DNA of 64,000 bases, taken from Caulobacter sp031457805. Lineage in GTDB: Bacteria > Pseudomonadota > Alphaproteobacteria > Caulobacterales > Caulobacteraceae. The stretch is from positions 10,339 to 74,338 of the forward strand of contig NZ_JAVDXI010000010.1 in NCBI RefSeq assembly GCF_031457805.1, in the 5' to 3' direction. Below, in pieces: positions 1 through 8,645 of this stretch. The position numbers and the translations under genes were made by a program. How positions within the stretch are numbered: the first letter of the stretch is position 1; each line of letters starts with the position of its first letter. The notes under the pieces are model-generated. The model made no database searches. It saw only the letters and a program-made list of their open reading frames with translations, and was not told where the DNA came from.

Positions 1-1
1 C

Positions 2-541
2 GCGCCTGTCCTCGCCGTCCCCACCGAGGCGGTGATCCGCACCGGGCGGCGCGACCTAGTGATGCTGGCCCAGGCCGGAGGCCGCTATCAGCCCGCCGAG
101 GTGAGAGTCGGTCGCCAGGCCGGCGATCGCACCGAGATCCTCGCCGGCCTCAGCGCCGGTGATCAGGTCGTGGCCTCCGGCCAGTTCCTGCTGGATTCCG
201 AAGCCAGCCTCGCCGGCTTGGAACCCCGGCCGCTGACGAACCAAGCGGCCACCGCTCCGGCCATGGGAGCGGCCGCGTCGATGATGAAGCTCGCCCCCAC
301 CGCCGCCAAGCCGCTCTTGCAGGCGAAGGGACGGGTCGAAGAGATCACCGCCGACACGATCACCCTGAGCCACGGCCCCGTGCCCGCGATCGGCTGGCCG
401 GCCATGACGATGACCTTCAAGCTCGACCCGCCAAGCCTGGCTCGGGGATTGAAGGCGGGCGATCAGGCGGCTTTCGGCTTCGAACAACGTCCTGACGGCC
501 CCGCCGTGCGCAGCCTGCACCGCGTGGAGGCAAGCCGTTGA
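2..541 (+). CDS. cusB: CusB-type RND periplasmic adaptor, C-terminal part (5' end outside window)
   Basis: The reading frame is open from the window edge, so only about the last 180 residues are present. They contain the final beta-domain of an efflux adaptor (PTEAVIRTG, followed by a stretch close to the complete CusB at 42043-43557) and a fused CusF-like copper-binding domain at the C terminus. The CusF ligands are visible: His in LSHGPV, then Trp and two Met in GWPAMTM, with the H+8 W, W+3 M, W+5 M spacing of CusF. The adaptor would link the inner-membrane pump CusA to an outer-membrane channel and hand Cu(I)/Ag(I) to the pump. Its TGA stop overlaps the TTG start of cusA, indicating translational coupling. 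Confidence 0.9.
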   Translation, partial: APVLAVPTEAVIRTGRRDLVMLAQAGGRYQPAEVRVGRQAGDRTEILAGLSAGDQVVASGQFLLDSEASLAGLEPRPLTNQAATAPAMGAAASMMKLAPTAAKPLLQAKGRVEEITADTITLSHGPVPAIGWPAMTMTFKLDPPSLARGLKAGDQAAFGFEQRPDGPAVRSLHRVEASR

Positions 542-3500
542 TCGCCGCCGTCATCCGCTGGTCGCTGGCCAACCGGTTCTTCGTGCTGCTCGGGGCCCTG
601 GTCCTGCTGGCCGGCGGGCTTGTGGCGCTGCGCGAGACGCCACTGGACGCCCTACCCGATCTCTCCGACGTGCAGGTGGTGATCCGCACGCCGGCCCAGG
701 GCCAGGCTCCGCGCCTGGTCGAGGACCAGATCACCTACCCCCTGGCCACCACCATGTTGTCGGTGCCGGGCGCCAAGACCGTGCGCGGCTACTCGTTCTT
801 CGGCGACAGCTTCGTCTATGTGCTGTTCGCCGACGGAACCGATCCCTATTGGGCCCGCTCGCGGGTCCTGGAGTCGTTGAGCCAAGTCCAAAGCCGGCTT
901 CCGGCCGGGGCCCGCCCGGCGCTGGGTCCCGACGCCACCGGTGTGGGCTGGATCTTCGAATATGCTCTGGTCGACCGAACCGGCCGCCATGACCTGAGCC
1001 AGCTTCGGTCCTTGCAGGACTGGTTCGTGCGCTATGAGCTGAAGACCCTGCCGGGGGTGGCCGAGGTGGCCAGCATCGGCGGCATGGTGCGCCAGTACCA
1101 GGTTGTGCTCGACCCGCAGAAGTTGGCGGCCTACGGCTTCACCCACCAAGCCGTGGTCGAGGCGCTGAACGGCGCCAACCAGGAAGCCGGCGGCTCGGTC
1201 GTCGAAATGGCCGAAGCCGAATACATGGTCCGGGCCAGCGGCTATCTGAGCAGTCTGGCCGACTTCGCCGCCGTGCCCATCAAGACCGCGGCCGGCGGCG
1301 TGCCCATCACCCTGGGCCAGGTCGCCACGATCCAGATTGGACCGGAGATGCGCCGGGGGATCGCCGAGCTCAACGGCCAGGGCGAGGTCGCCGGCGGGGT
1401 GGTGGTGTTGCGCTCGGGCGAGGACGCCCGCGCCACCCTCAAGGCCGTGCAGGACAAGTTGAAGATCCTCAAGACCACCCTGCCGGCAGGCGTGGAGATC
1501 GTCACCACCTATGACCGCTCGGGCCTGATCGACCGCGCCATCGACAATCTGAAGTCCAAGCTCTTCGAGGAGTTCATCGTCGTCGCCCTGGTCTGCGCGC
1601 TCTTCCTCTGGCATTTGCGCTCGGCCCTGGTGGCGATCATCGCCCTGCCGCTGGGCGTGCTGGCCGCCTTTATCGTCATGCGCGCCCAGGGGGTCAACGC
1701 CAACATCATGTCGCTGGGCGGCATCGCCATCGCCATCGGGGCCATGGTCGATGCGGCGGTCGTGATGATCGAGAACGCGCACAAGCATCTCGAGCGCTGG
1801 ACGCACGATCACCCCGGCCAGACGATCGGCGACAAGGAACGCTGGGACGAGATCGCCGCCGCCGCCGTCGAGGTCGGACCGGCCCTTTTCCTGAGCCTGC
1901 TGATCATCACCTTCTCGTTCATCCCGGTCTTCACCCTTCAGGGCCAAGAAGGTCGGCTCTTCGCGCCCCTGGCCTTCACCAAGACCTACGCCATGGCCGC
2001 CGCGGCCCTTCTGTCGATTACGTTGATCCCGGTGCTGATGGGCTATCTGATCCGTGGCCGGATTCCGGCCGAGACCGCCAACCCCATCAACCGGCTGCTG
2101 AGCGCGATCTATGCGCCGGCCCTGGACTGGGTGCTCAGGCGTCCGCGCACCACGCTGGTCATCGGCGCCCTGGTCTTCACCACCACCCTGATCCCGCTGT
2201 CTCGGCTAGGCGGCGAGTTCATGCCGACCCTGAACGAAGGCGATCTGCTCTACATGCCATCGGCCCTTCCAGGCTTGTCGGCGGCCAAAGCCGGCGCGCT
2301 TCTTCAGCAGACCGATCGGCTGATCAAGACCGTCCCCGAGGTCGACAGCGTGTTCGGTAAGGCCGGCCGCGCGGAGTCAGCGACCGATCCGGCCCCGCTG
2401 GAGATGTTCGAGACCACCATCCGCTTCAAGCCGCGCGACCAGTGGCGCCCCGGCATGACCCCGGAAAAGCTGGTCGAGGAATCGGACCGCACGGTGGCGG
2501 TTCCGGGCCTCTCCAACGTCTGGGTGCCGCCGATCCGCAACCGCATCGACATGCTGGCCACCGGCATCAAGAGCCCGATCGGGGTCAAGGTGTCGGGCGC
2601 GAACCTTGATGACCTCGACCGCGTCGCCCAGCAGATCGCCCAAGTCGCCAAGACCGTGCCAGGGGTCAGTTCGGCCCTGGCCGAGCGGCTGACCGGCGGG
2701 CGCTATATCGATGTCCGCATCGACCGAGCCGCCGCTGGCCGCCACGGCCTCAACATCGCCGACGTCCAGGCTATCGTCTCGGGTGCGATCGGCGGCCAGA
2801 CGGTCGGCGAGACCGTCGAGGGCCTGGCCCGCTATCCGATCAGCGTGCGGTATCCTCGCGAAGTGCGCGGCGATCTCGAAGCCCTGCGGGTCCTGCCGAT
2901 CCTCACCCCATCGCTGCAGCAGATCACCCTAAGCACGGTGGCCCAGGTGGCGATCAGCGAGGGGCCGCCGATGCTCAAGAGCGAGAACGGGCGGCCGACC
3001 ACCTTCGTCTATGTCGATGTGCGCGGGCGCGACCTGTCATCCGTCGTCGCCGATCTGCAGCGGGCGGTGGCCAAGGACATCAAGCCGGTCGCCGGGGTGA
3101 CCATCAGCTATTCGGGGCAGTTCGAATATCTGCGGCGGGCGGTCGAGCGGCTGAAGATTGTCGTGCCGGCGACGCTGCTGATCATCTTCGTGCTGCTCTA
3201 CCTGACCTTCCGCCGGTTCGACGAGGCGGCCCTGATCATGGGCGCCCTGCCCTTCGCCCTGACCGGCGGTTTCTGGGCGCTCTACTTACTGGGCTTCAAT
3301 CAGTCGGTGGCCACTGGCGTCGGCTTCATCGCCCTGGCCGGCGTCTCGGCCGAGTTCGGGGTGGTGATGCTGATCTATCTCAAGCAGGCCCTGGCGGAGC
3401 GCCAGGGTGTTCTGAGCGACGCCGACCTCAGCCAAGCGATCCGCGAGGGCGCCTTGTTGCGGGTCAGGCCCAAGGCCATGACCGTGGCGGTGATCCTGGC

Positions 3501-3669
3501 GGGCCTGATCCCGATCCTGATCGGCCACGGCGCCGGCTCCGAAGTGATGAGCCGGATCGCTGCGCCGATGATCGGCGGAATGCTCAGCGCGCCGCTGCTG
3601 TCGATGTTTGTGGTGCCGGCCGCCTATCTGTTGATCGAGCGTCGGCGGCGCCCGCGTCACGGCATCTAG
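538..3669 (+). CDS. cusA: CusA, Cu(I)/Ag(I) efflux RND pump (HME type)
   Basis: A full-length inner-membrane RND proton antiporter of 1043 residues, the usual size. The TM4 signature near residue 400 reads GAMVDAAVVMIENAHK, the monovalent-cation (HME4) form; Czc-type pumps have DFGxxVDGAV instead. The TTG start is chosen because GGAGG lies 7 nt upstream and the start overlaps the cusB stop (TTGA). Protein start and many internal segments nearly match the second CusA at 43554-46700 (both begin MIAAxIRWSxANRFFVLLGA). No cusC is seen next to this copy within the window; it may lie upstream. The pump exports copper or silver from periplasm and cytosol across the outer membrane. Confidence 0.96.
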   Translation: MIAAVIRWSLANRFFVLLGALVLLAGGLVALRETPLDALPDLSDVQVVIRTPAQGQAPRLVEDQITYPLATTMLSVPGAKTVRGYSFFGDSFVYVLFADGTDPYWARSRVLESLSQVQSRLPAGARPALGPDATGVGWIFEYALVDRTGRHDLSQLRSLQDWFVRYELKTLPGVAEVASIGGMVRQYQVVLDPQKLAAYGFTHQAVVEALNGANQEAGGSVVEMAEAEYMVRASGYLSSLADFAAVPIKTAAGGVPITLGQVATIQIGPEMRRGIAELNGQGEVAGGVVVLRSGEDARATLKAVQDKLKILKTTLPAGVEIVTTYDRSGLIDRAIDNLKSKLFEEFIVVALVCALFLWHLRSALVAIIALPLGVLAAFIVMRAQGVNANIMSLGGIAIAIGAMVDAAVVMIENAHKHLERWTHDHPGQTIGDKERWDEIAAAAVEVGPALFLSLLIITFSFIPVFTLQGQEGRLFAPLAFTKTYAMAAAALLSITLIPVLMGYLIRGRIPAETANPINRLLSAIYAPALDWVLRRPRTTLVIGALVFTTTLIPLSRLGGEFMPTLNEGDLLYMPSALPGLSAAKAGALLQQTDRLIKTVPEVDSVFGKAGRAESATDPAPLEMFETTIRFKPRDQWRPGMTPEKLVEESDRTVAVPGLSNVWVPPIRNRIDMLATGIKSPIGVKVSGANLDDLDRVAQQIAQVAKTVPGVSSALAERLTGGRYIDVRIDRAAAGRHGLNIADVQAIVSGAIGGQTVGETVEGLARYPISVRYPREVRGDLEALRVLPILTPSLQQITLSTVAQVAISEGPPMLKSENGRPTTFVYVDVRGRDLSSVVADLQRAVAKDIKPVAGVTISYSGQFEYLRRAVERLKIVVPATLLIIFVLLYLTFRRFDEAALIMGALPFALTGGFWALYLLGFNQSVATGVGFIALAGVSAEFGVVMLIYLKQALAERQGVLSDADLSQAIREGALLRVRPKAMTVAVILAGLIPILIGHGAGSEVMSRIAAPMIGGMLSAPLLSMFVVPAAYLLIERRRRPRHGI

Positions 3670-3677
3670 GTCAGAGG

Positions 3678-3706
3678 GAGGGCGGGCGCGATCTACGCCC
3701 GCCCTC
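3678..3706. terminator. Bidirectional terminator hairpin between cusA and copZ-like gene
   Basis: A perfect 11-bp stem, GAGGGCGGGCG pairing with CGCCCGCCCTC across a 7-nt loop, sits between the convergent genes ending at 3669 and 3712. There is no long T run, so termination strength is inferred. Confidence 0.55.
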
Positions 3707-3711
3707 TCGCC

Positions 3712-3909
3712 TCAGGCAGGCGTCACACGGTAGCCCGCCGCCGCGACGGCGGCGGAGACGATCTCCGAGGTCGCGCCGGTGTCGATTTCGAGACTTCGGC
3801 CGGCTACGTCGGCGCGAACGATCGCGTTGGCGTCAACGCCTTGTACGGCTTTAGTGACAGTTGCGACGCAATGGCCGCAGGTCATGTTTTCGATGGTGTA
3901 GCGAAGCAT
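3712..3909 (-). CDS. copZ: CopZ-like HMA-domain copper chaperone
   Basis: A 65-residue protein consisting of one heavy-metal-associated fold, starting MLRYTIENMTCGHC. The MTCGHC metal site supplies two Cys for Cu(I). Proteins of this family carry Cu(I) in the cytosol to CopA-type ATPases or to CueR. A CueR-type operator lies about 35-60 bp upstream, so it should be copper-induced together with copA at 5307-7796. It is convergent with cusA and separated from it by a hairpin. Length and motif fit the family well; the partner ATPase is inferred. Confidence 0.88.
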   Translation of the reverse strand: MLRYTIENMTCGHCVATVTKAVQGVDANAIVRADVAGRSLEIDTGATSEIVSAAVAAAGYRVTPA

Positions 3910-3937
3910 CTGGCGTTCCTTGTTCGACTTCGCTGCA

Positions 3938-3970
3938 ACAGATGGGCCTTCCCATCATGGCAAGGTCAAG
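3938..3970 (-). promoter_or_regulatory. CueR-type promoter/operator for the copZ-like gene
   Basis: Read on the minus strand: CTTGACCTTGCC ATGATGGGAAGG. The -35 element TTGACC lies at 3964-3969, and the interrupted dyad (CCTTGCC/GGGAAGG) fills a long 19-20 bp spacer before a weak -10 near 3938-3944. Long spacers with a CCTTCC/GGAAGG-type dyad are typical of CueR/MerR-activated promoters. The same core recurs at 7834-7850 and 11364-11383. Confidence 0.75.
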
Positions 3971-4079
3971 AGCCGCTGATGGGAAATCGTGGCTGAGGGA
4001 TCGCCTTGGGTTGACGCGTATCTTCCTGGCGTAGGTCGGCCCTCCCCGGCCCATCCGCCCCGACAGGAGACATAATTCG

Positions 4080-4436
4080 ATGAAGACCTTTCTCGCCGCC
4101 GGTGCCTTGGCCTTGGCGCTCACGGGACCTGCCCTGGCTCAAGCCGACATGAAGATGGGCGACATGAAGATGGACGATATGGCGGGCATGAAGCATGACG
4201 CTCCGGCGGCGACCAAGACGGCCGACGGCCAAGGAGTGATCAAGGGCATCGACGCGGCTGGCGGCACGGTCACCCTGCAGCACCAACCGATCCCGGCGCT
4301 CAAATGGCCCGCCATGACCATGAAGTTCAAGGCCGCCCCCGCCCTTCTGAAGCCCTTCAAGGTCGGCCAAGCCGTGACCTTCAAGCTTAAGCCGATGGGC
4401 GCTTCGGCCGAAGTCGTGGCGATGTCGGCAAAGTAG
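4080..4436 (+). CDS. cusF: Periplasmic CusF-like copper-binding protein
   Basis: 118 residues with a signal peptide (MKTFLAAGALALALTGPALA), a Met/Asp-rich linker (KMGDMKMDDMAGMKHD) and a CusF beta-barrel. The ligand set is intact: His in QHQPIP, then KWPAMTM with Trp and two Met at canonical spacing. CusF proteins bind Cu(I)/Ag(I) in the periplasm and feed the CusCBA pump. It lies 170 bp from the divergent copZ-like gene. A possible sigma70-type TTGACG at 4011 may drive it; the CueR site in this gap faces the other way. One of four CusF modules in the window, two free and two fused to CusB. Confidence 0.92.
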   Translation: MKTFLAAGALALALTGPALAQADMKMGDMKMDDMAGMKHDAPAATKTADGQGVIKGIDAAGGTVTLQHQPIPALKWPAMTMKFKAAPALLKPFKVGQAVTFKLKPMGASAEVVAMSAK

Positions 4437-4442
4437 CCCTCA

Positions 4443-4481
4443 ACCCGTTCGGCCGCTCTTTAACGCGGCGGGCGAACGGGT
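4443..4481. terminator. Probable bidirectional terminator hairpin
   Basis: The outer stem ACCCGTTCG/CGAACGGGT extends inward with GCCGC/GCGGC around a 3-nt bulge. It lies between the convergent cusF (ends 4436) and the YtkA-like gene, and overlaps the last codons of the latter (stop at 4460). Confidence 0.4.
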
Positions 4482-4882
4482 CCGTTGACCTGCGACGGCT
4501 GCAAGGTGCGCGAGGGGTCGACGACCTTGAGGTTGACGCTCGCGGCTTTTGCGGGCTCACCGACGGGCTGAAGGATGAAGGCCAGGACCCAGTCGCCGCT
4601 GGTCGGAAAATCGGCCCGAAAGCGTAGTAATCCATAGTCGAGCGACGGCTCGAAAAAGGCTGGAAACACCGCCGAGCCGGTCGTGCTCACAGTGGCGTCT
4701 CGCGCCGAGAACGCGGGCATGATGCGGCCCGGCTCGACGGGGCTGACCTTTACCAGAACGGTCGTCGCGATCCCGCGGGTTAAGCTCGGTGAGGCGACTT
4801 CGAACCTGTAGTCGGCGGCCTCTACGGCGAGCGGAGCCGCGATCAGGCCAGCGCCCAACACCAAGGCCAGCCGCCAATTCAA
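4460..4882 (-). CDS. Exported FixH/YtkA-like protein of unknown function
   Basis: 140 residues: a signal peptide (MNWRLALVLGAGLIAAPLAVEA) followed by a single beta-sandwich-like domain ending in a Pro/Arg-rich tail. It resembles FixH/YtkA-like domains found in cytochrome oxidase assembly and copper loci. A paralogue at 62715-63086 shares FFEPSLxYGxLRFRADxPTSGDWVL, which looks like the conserved core. There are no Cys or Met metal motifs. The ATG overlaps the cueR stop (ATGA), making it the third gene of a copA-cueR operon and therefore probably copper-induced. A role in periplasmic copper handling is inferred from position only. Confidence 0.7.
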   Translation of the reverse strand: MNWRLALVLGAGLIAAPLAVEAADYRFEVASPSLTRGIATTVLVKVSPVEPGRIMPAFSARDATVSTTGSAVFPAFFEPSLDYGLLRFRADFPTSGDWVLAFILQPVGEPAKAASVNLKVVDPSRTLQPSQVNGPVRPPR

Positions 4883-5310
4883 CGGAAGCCCCGCGCCGGG
4901 GCCGGCTCGCGCCGGGGCGGTTGGCCGGAGCCAAGGTCGGCCAGGATCGGACAGTCAGGCCGCTCGTCGCCCGCGCAGTCGCGCGAGAGGTCGCGCAGAG
5001 TGTCAGCCATGGCCCGCATTTCGGCGATTTTGGCCTCCAGCGCCCGCACATGACCATCGGCAATCGCCTTGACCTCGCGGCTTGGGCGGACACGGTCACG
5101 CCACAGCGACAACAGGTGGGCGATCTCCTCGACCGAAAACCCGAGCGAACGGGCGCGACGAATGAACCGCAGCTCGTTGACCTCACGCTCGCTGAAGCTG
5201 CGATAGTTGCTGTCGGTGCGGCCGGCCGGCGTGATCAGTTTGATCTGCTCGTAGTAGCGGATCATTTTGGCCGAGACCCCGGACGCCTTGGCAGCCTGTC
5301 CGATGTTCAT
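4879..5310 (-). CDS. cueR: CueR, Cu(I)-responsive MerR-family activator
   Basis: 143 residues with an N-terminal winged helix (MNIGQAAKASGVSAKMIRYYEQIKL), a central dimerisation helix and a C-terminal metal loop. The loop has two Cys seven residues apart (CAGDERPDC), the CueR arrangement selective for +1 ions. CueR binds its operator constantly and distorts promoter DNA when loaded with Cu(I). It lies within the operon it would control, overlapping copA upstream and the YtkA-like gene downstream by ATGA. Three candidate targets are visible: the operators near 3950, 7840 and 11375. Confidence 0.9.
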   Translation of the reverse strand: MNIGQAAKASGVSAKMIRYYEQIKLITPAGRTDSNYRSFSEREVNELRFIRRARSLGFSVEEIAHLLSLWRDRVRPSREVKAIADGHVRALEAKIAEMRAMADTLRDLSRDCAGDERPDCPILADLGSGQPPRREPAPARGFR

Positions 5311-7796
5311 TTGGGGGGCGTCCTTGGCTTGGCTGCAGGCAGGGGCGAGGTGAAGGCGCGCAGACGCAAGGCGTTGAACAGCACGCTGACGCTGGACAAG
5401 GCCATCGCGCCGGCCGCCACCATCGGCGAAAGCGACAGGCCAAGGGCCGGCGCCAACGCCCCCGCCGCCACGGGGATCAGGATCACGTTGTAGCCAAAGG
5501 CCCAGGCCAGGTTCTGGCGGATGTTGCGCAAGGTCGCGCGACTGAGCGCCAGGGCGTTGACGACGCCGCGCAGATCCCCGCCCATCAGCACGACGTCGGC
5601 GCTCTCGATGGCGATGTCGGTTCCCTGCCCCATGGCCAGGCCGACATCGGCGCTGGCCAAGGCCGGCGCGTCGTTGACGCCGTCGCCGACGAAGGCCGTT
5701 GGGCCATACCGGGAGCGCAAGGCCCCGATCGCCTCGGTCTTGCCCTGAGGAAGCACCTCGGCCACGACCTCGTCGATCCCCAGTATCCTGGCGACCGCGT
5801 CGGCGGTGCGCCGGTTGTCGCCGGTGACCATCGCCACCTTCAGGCCTTGGGCGTGCAGGGCGGCGATGGCGGCGGGCGTGGTCTCGCGAATGGGATCGGC
5901 CACCGCCAGAACCGCCGCCAGACGCCCGTCGATCGCCACATAGAGCGGACTCTTGCCGGCGTCGCCCAAACGGGCGGCTTCCTCGGCGAAAGGCTCGACG
6001 TCCAGCGCTAGGCGCAGCATGTAGCGATCCGCGCCAACCTCAACGCGGCTCCCTGCCACGATCCCCTGCGCGCCAAACCCTGGGGTCGAAGCAAAGTCAC
6101 GCAGTGGGCCAGGCGCTGCCCCTTCGGCCTTGGCCGCGCTGACGATGGCCTGAGCGATCGGGTGCTCCGAGCGCGCCTCGACCGCCGCAGCCAGGCTCAG
6201 GACCTCGCCGCGGGCAAACCCGTCCGCGACGATCAGGTCGGTCAATTCCGGACGCCCCTTGGTCAGGGTGCCAGTCTTGTCCAGAGCCACAACCTTCGCC
6301 TCCTGCAGAGCCTGGAGGGCTTCTCCACGGCGGAACAGGACGCCTAGTTCGGCGGCCCTGCCGGTGCCGACCATGATCGAGGTCGGCGTGGCCAGGCCCA
6401 TGGCGCACGGACAGGCGATGATTAGCACCGCCACCGCGTGGACCAGCGCCAGGCCCAGAGCGGGCGGCGGGCCCAACACCAGCCAGGCCAGGAAGGTCGC
6501 GACGGCCACGACGATGACGGCGGGCACAAACCAAGCCGTGATCTTGTCGACGAGGGCCTGGATCGGGAGCTTGGAGCACTGCGCGGCCTGCACCATGCGT
6601 ACGATCTGGGCGAGTAGGGTATCGCCGCCGACCTTGGTGGCCTTGAACCGCATGGCGCCGGTGGTGTTGACCGTGCCGCCAACCACGCTTGCGCCGACCG
6701 TCTTTTCCACCGGGATCGGCTCGCCGGTGATCATCGCCTCGTCGACGAACGACACGCCCTCCTCGACGACCCCATCGACCGGGATCCGCTCGCCGGGACG
6801 GATCAGGACCAGGTCGCCGGGAACAACCTCGCCGATCGCGATCTCGACCGCCTGACCGCCGCGTTCGACCCGCGCTGTCTTGGCTTGCAAGGTCATCAAT
6901 CGCTTGATGGCTTGGCTCGTCGCGCCCTTGGCCCGAGCTTCGAACCAGCGTCCGACCAGGATCAAGGTGACGATGACGGCCGCAGCCTCGTAATAGACGC
7001 CGTCCGTGCCGGCCGGCAACGCGCCCGGCGCGAAGGTGGCGACCAGCGAATAGGCAAAAGCGGCGCTCGCGCCCAGCACGACCAGGCTGTTCATGTCGGG
7101 TGTCAGGCGCAGCAGATTTGGCACACCCTTGCGATAGAAGCGCAGCCCGGGTCCGAACAGGACAACGCTGGCAAGCCCTAGGCTGATCAGCCGCCAGGCC
7201 TGTTCACCAACCGTCGCGGCCAATAGATGGTGAGCACCGGGAATGAAGTGCCGGGCCATCTCGACCAGGAAAAGTGGCGCGGTGGCAACGGCGGCGATCA
7301 CGACAGCACGCTTGAGGTCGGCGATCTCGGTCTCGCGCGCCTGGGCTTCCTCGTCGTCAGCGCCAGCTTCGGTGTCTTGCACCAGGCTCGCTGCGTATCC
7401 GGCCTCGGCAACGGATCCGATCAGCGCGTCGGGATCGAGCATTCCGCGCGCACCGCCGACGCTGGCGCGTTCGGTGGCCAAATTGACGACGGCGCGCTCG
7501 ACGCCCGAGACCTTAAGCAAGGCCTTTTCGACGCGCGAGACGCAGGACGCGCAGGTCATGCCGTCGATGCGAAGTTCGATCGTCTGAGGGGTGAGATCAT
7601 AGCCGGCCTGGCGGATCGCGGCGCCGATCGCGAGAGGGTCGCCGCCTTCGACATGCAGCCGTTGCGCTGCGAGATTGACCGTAGCGGCGCGCACGCCCGG
7701 CGTCGCCAAGACCGCCTGTTCGACCCGCCGCACGCACGACGCGCAGGTCATCCCAAGCACGGGCAGGTCGAGTGTCTTGAGAATTTGGTCGGGCAT
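5307..7796 (-). CDS. copA: CopA, Cu(I)-exporting P1B-1 ATPase with two HMA domains
   Basis: 829 residues from MPDQILKTL. Two HMA domains carry GMTCASC sites (Cys18/21 and Cys82/85). Then come the actuator TGE, transmembrane CPC (462-464), phosphorylation DKTGT (Asp506), the HP motif and GDGVND, and a final helix with MALSS. The protein pumps Cu(I) from cytosol to periplasm. I chose the ATG at 7796 because GAGGAGA precedes it; an in-frame ATG at 7844 would lie inside the CueR operator. First gene of an overlapping copA-cueR-YtkA operon. Confidence 0.95.
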   Translation of the reverse strand: MPDQILKTLDLPVLGMTCASCVRRVEQAVLATPGVRAATVNLAAQRLHVEGGDPLAIGAAIRQAGYDLTPQTIELRIDGMTCASCVSRVEKALLKVSGVERAVVNLATERASVGGARGMLDPDALIGSVAEAGYAASLVQDTEAGADDEEAQARETEIADLKRAVVIAAVATAPLFLVEMARHFIPGAHHLLAATVGEQAWRLISLGLASVVLFGPGLRFYRKGVPNLLRLTPDMNSLVVLGASAAFAYSLVATFAPGALPAGTDGVYYEAAAVIVTLILVGRWFEARAKGATSQAIKRLMTLQAKTARVERGGQAVEIAIGEVVPGDLVLIRPGERIPVDGVVEEGVSFVDEAMITGEPIPVEKTVGASVVGGTVNTTGAMRFKATKVGGDTLLAQIVRMVQAAQCSKLPIQALVDKITAWFVPAVIVVAVATFLAWLVLGPPPALGLALVHAVAVLIIACPCAMGLATPTSIMVGTGRAAELGVLFRRGEALQALQEAKVVALDKTGTLTKGRPELTDLIVADGFARGEVLSLAAAVEARSEHPIAQAIVSAAKAEGAAPGPLRDFASTPGFGAQGIVAGSRVEVGADRYMLRLALDVEPFAEEAARLGDAGKSPLYVAIDGRLAAVLAVADPIRETTPAAIAALHAQGLKVAMVTGDNRRTADAVARILGIDEVVAEVLPQGKTEAIGALRSRYGPTAFVGDGVNDAPALASADVGLAMGQGTDIAIESADVVLMGGDLRGVVNALALSRATLRNIRQNLAWAFGYNVILIPVAAGALAPALGLSLSPMVAAGAMALSSVSVLFNALRLRAFTSPLPAAKPRTPPK

Positions 7797-7833
7797 CGGC
7801 GCTCTCCTCTTGTCGATGCCCGGCTTTGTGAGG

Positions 7834-7855
7834 CTTCCCATCATAGGAAGGTCAA
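7834..7855 (-). promoter_or_regulatory. CueR-type operator of copA
   Basis: Minus strand: TTGACC (7850-7855) followed by CTTCC TATGATG GGAAG (7834-7850). The dyad CTTCC-N7-GGAAG abuts the -35 element. It lies 38 bp upstream of the chosen copA start and is close in sequence to the sites at 3947-3970 and 11361-11390. Confidence 0.8.
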
Positions 7856-7993
7856 GGCCTTGTCGTCGGCGTCAGTAGGAAATACGTGCGGACCCAAGCC
7901 CTCCCCTAATCGGAAGGTTTGTTGGTGATGAATCGAGAGTTGGAGCAGCAAACGACAAGTCGTGCGCGCTTCGGGCCTCCATCGTTACAATGA

Positions 7994-8020
7994 TTGGAAC
8001 GTCCGTTGGTGAGCTATAAT
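7994..8020 (+). promoter_or_regulatory. Candidate sigma70 promoter for the DUF305 gene
   Basis: TTGGAA at 7994-7999 and a perfect TATAAT at 8015-8020, with a rather short 15-bp spacer, about 100 bp before the ATG at 8120. The unusually AT-rich setting supports it. The spacer length is the weak point. Confidence 0.35.
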
Positions 8021-8119
8021 ATCGTAGAGGCAACGAATACGCGCAAACGCTGTTTTAGTCTGACGGCGAGCGCCAATTTAGGCGCGCAAGGCCGCTCAAC
8101 AATCTGAAGGGCAATAGAG

Positions 8120-8513
8120 ATGCGCAAGATTCTAATCGCAGTTTACGCGGTGAGCCTCCTGAGCGCCGCCGGCGTCGCAGGCGCTTCGGCTCAGTCCATG
8201 GCCGGCCACGACATGAAGGGCATGGACATGTCCAAGGGCGGCATGAAGGGCCACGCGCAAATGGGCCGTGACGCCCTGAAGATGGACGAGATGCGAATGA
8301 GCAAGGCGATGATGGCGGCCAAGGCGTCCGACTTCGACCTGCTGTGGGCTAAGAAGATGATCGCGCACCACCAAGGAGCTATCGATATGAGCCAAATCGC
8401 TGCTCAAGCACGGCGGCGATGCAGACGCCAAACGCATGGCGCAGATGACGATCGACGAGAACACCAAAGCCAAGGCCGACCTGGAGGCCTTTGTCCGCAA
8501 GCACGGCGGCTAA
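8120..8513 (+). pseudogene. DUF305 copper-associated protein, broken by a +1 frameshift
   Basis: It begins with a signal peptide (MRKILIAVYAVSLLSAAGVAGASA) and a Met/His-rich segment (GHDMKGMDMSKGG), then the DUF305 core with WAKKMIAHHQGAIDMSQIA. At about 8402 one extra G shifts the frame. Reading on in the next frame restores a normal DUF305 end (LKHGGDADAKRMAQMT...VRKHGG, then TAA at 8511-8513). Unshifted, the frame runs into unrelated sequence to 8611. The span is 394 nt, one more than a multiple of three. DUF305 proteins are exported and common in copper loci. A sequencing error is an alternative to true decay. An intact, different DUF305 gene lies at 39324-39803. Confidence 0.75.
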
Positions 8514-8645
8514 CGTCGCGACTTGGCGAAGACCGGCGACGACGCCCTTGGCGTCGCGCGTCGGTTTCGCGCGGTCCATACTTGCGGGATAAGGGGTTCT
8601 GCCGCGTATAGTCAGCGGGACACCTCCGGGGGCGAAGGACCGAGC

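Larger units (their letters stand above)
7797..8119. other. Intergenic region between divergent copA and DUF305 gene
   Basis: 323 bp without a convincing gene. The left part carries the copA ribosome site and CueR operator. The middle and right are noticeably more AT-rich than the neighbours and hold a candidate rightward sigma70 promoter at 7994-8020. I see no RNA gene and no clear terminator. Confidence 0.6.

Noticed and set aside
652..1947. Long antisense frame within cusA, with counterparts in cusA copy 2 and in czcA
   Set aside because: Low-complexity His/Asp/Gln-rich translation that mirrors the pump codons; a shadow of the real gene in each case.
7796..7844. Upstream ATG (7844) as the start of the CopA ATPase
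   Set aside because: It falls inside the CueR operator, whereas the ATG at 7796 has GAGGAGA directly before it.
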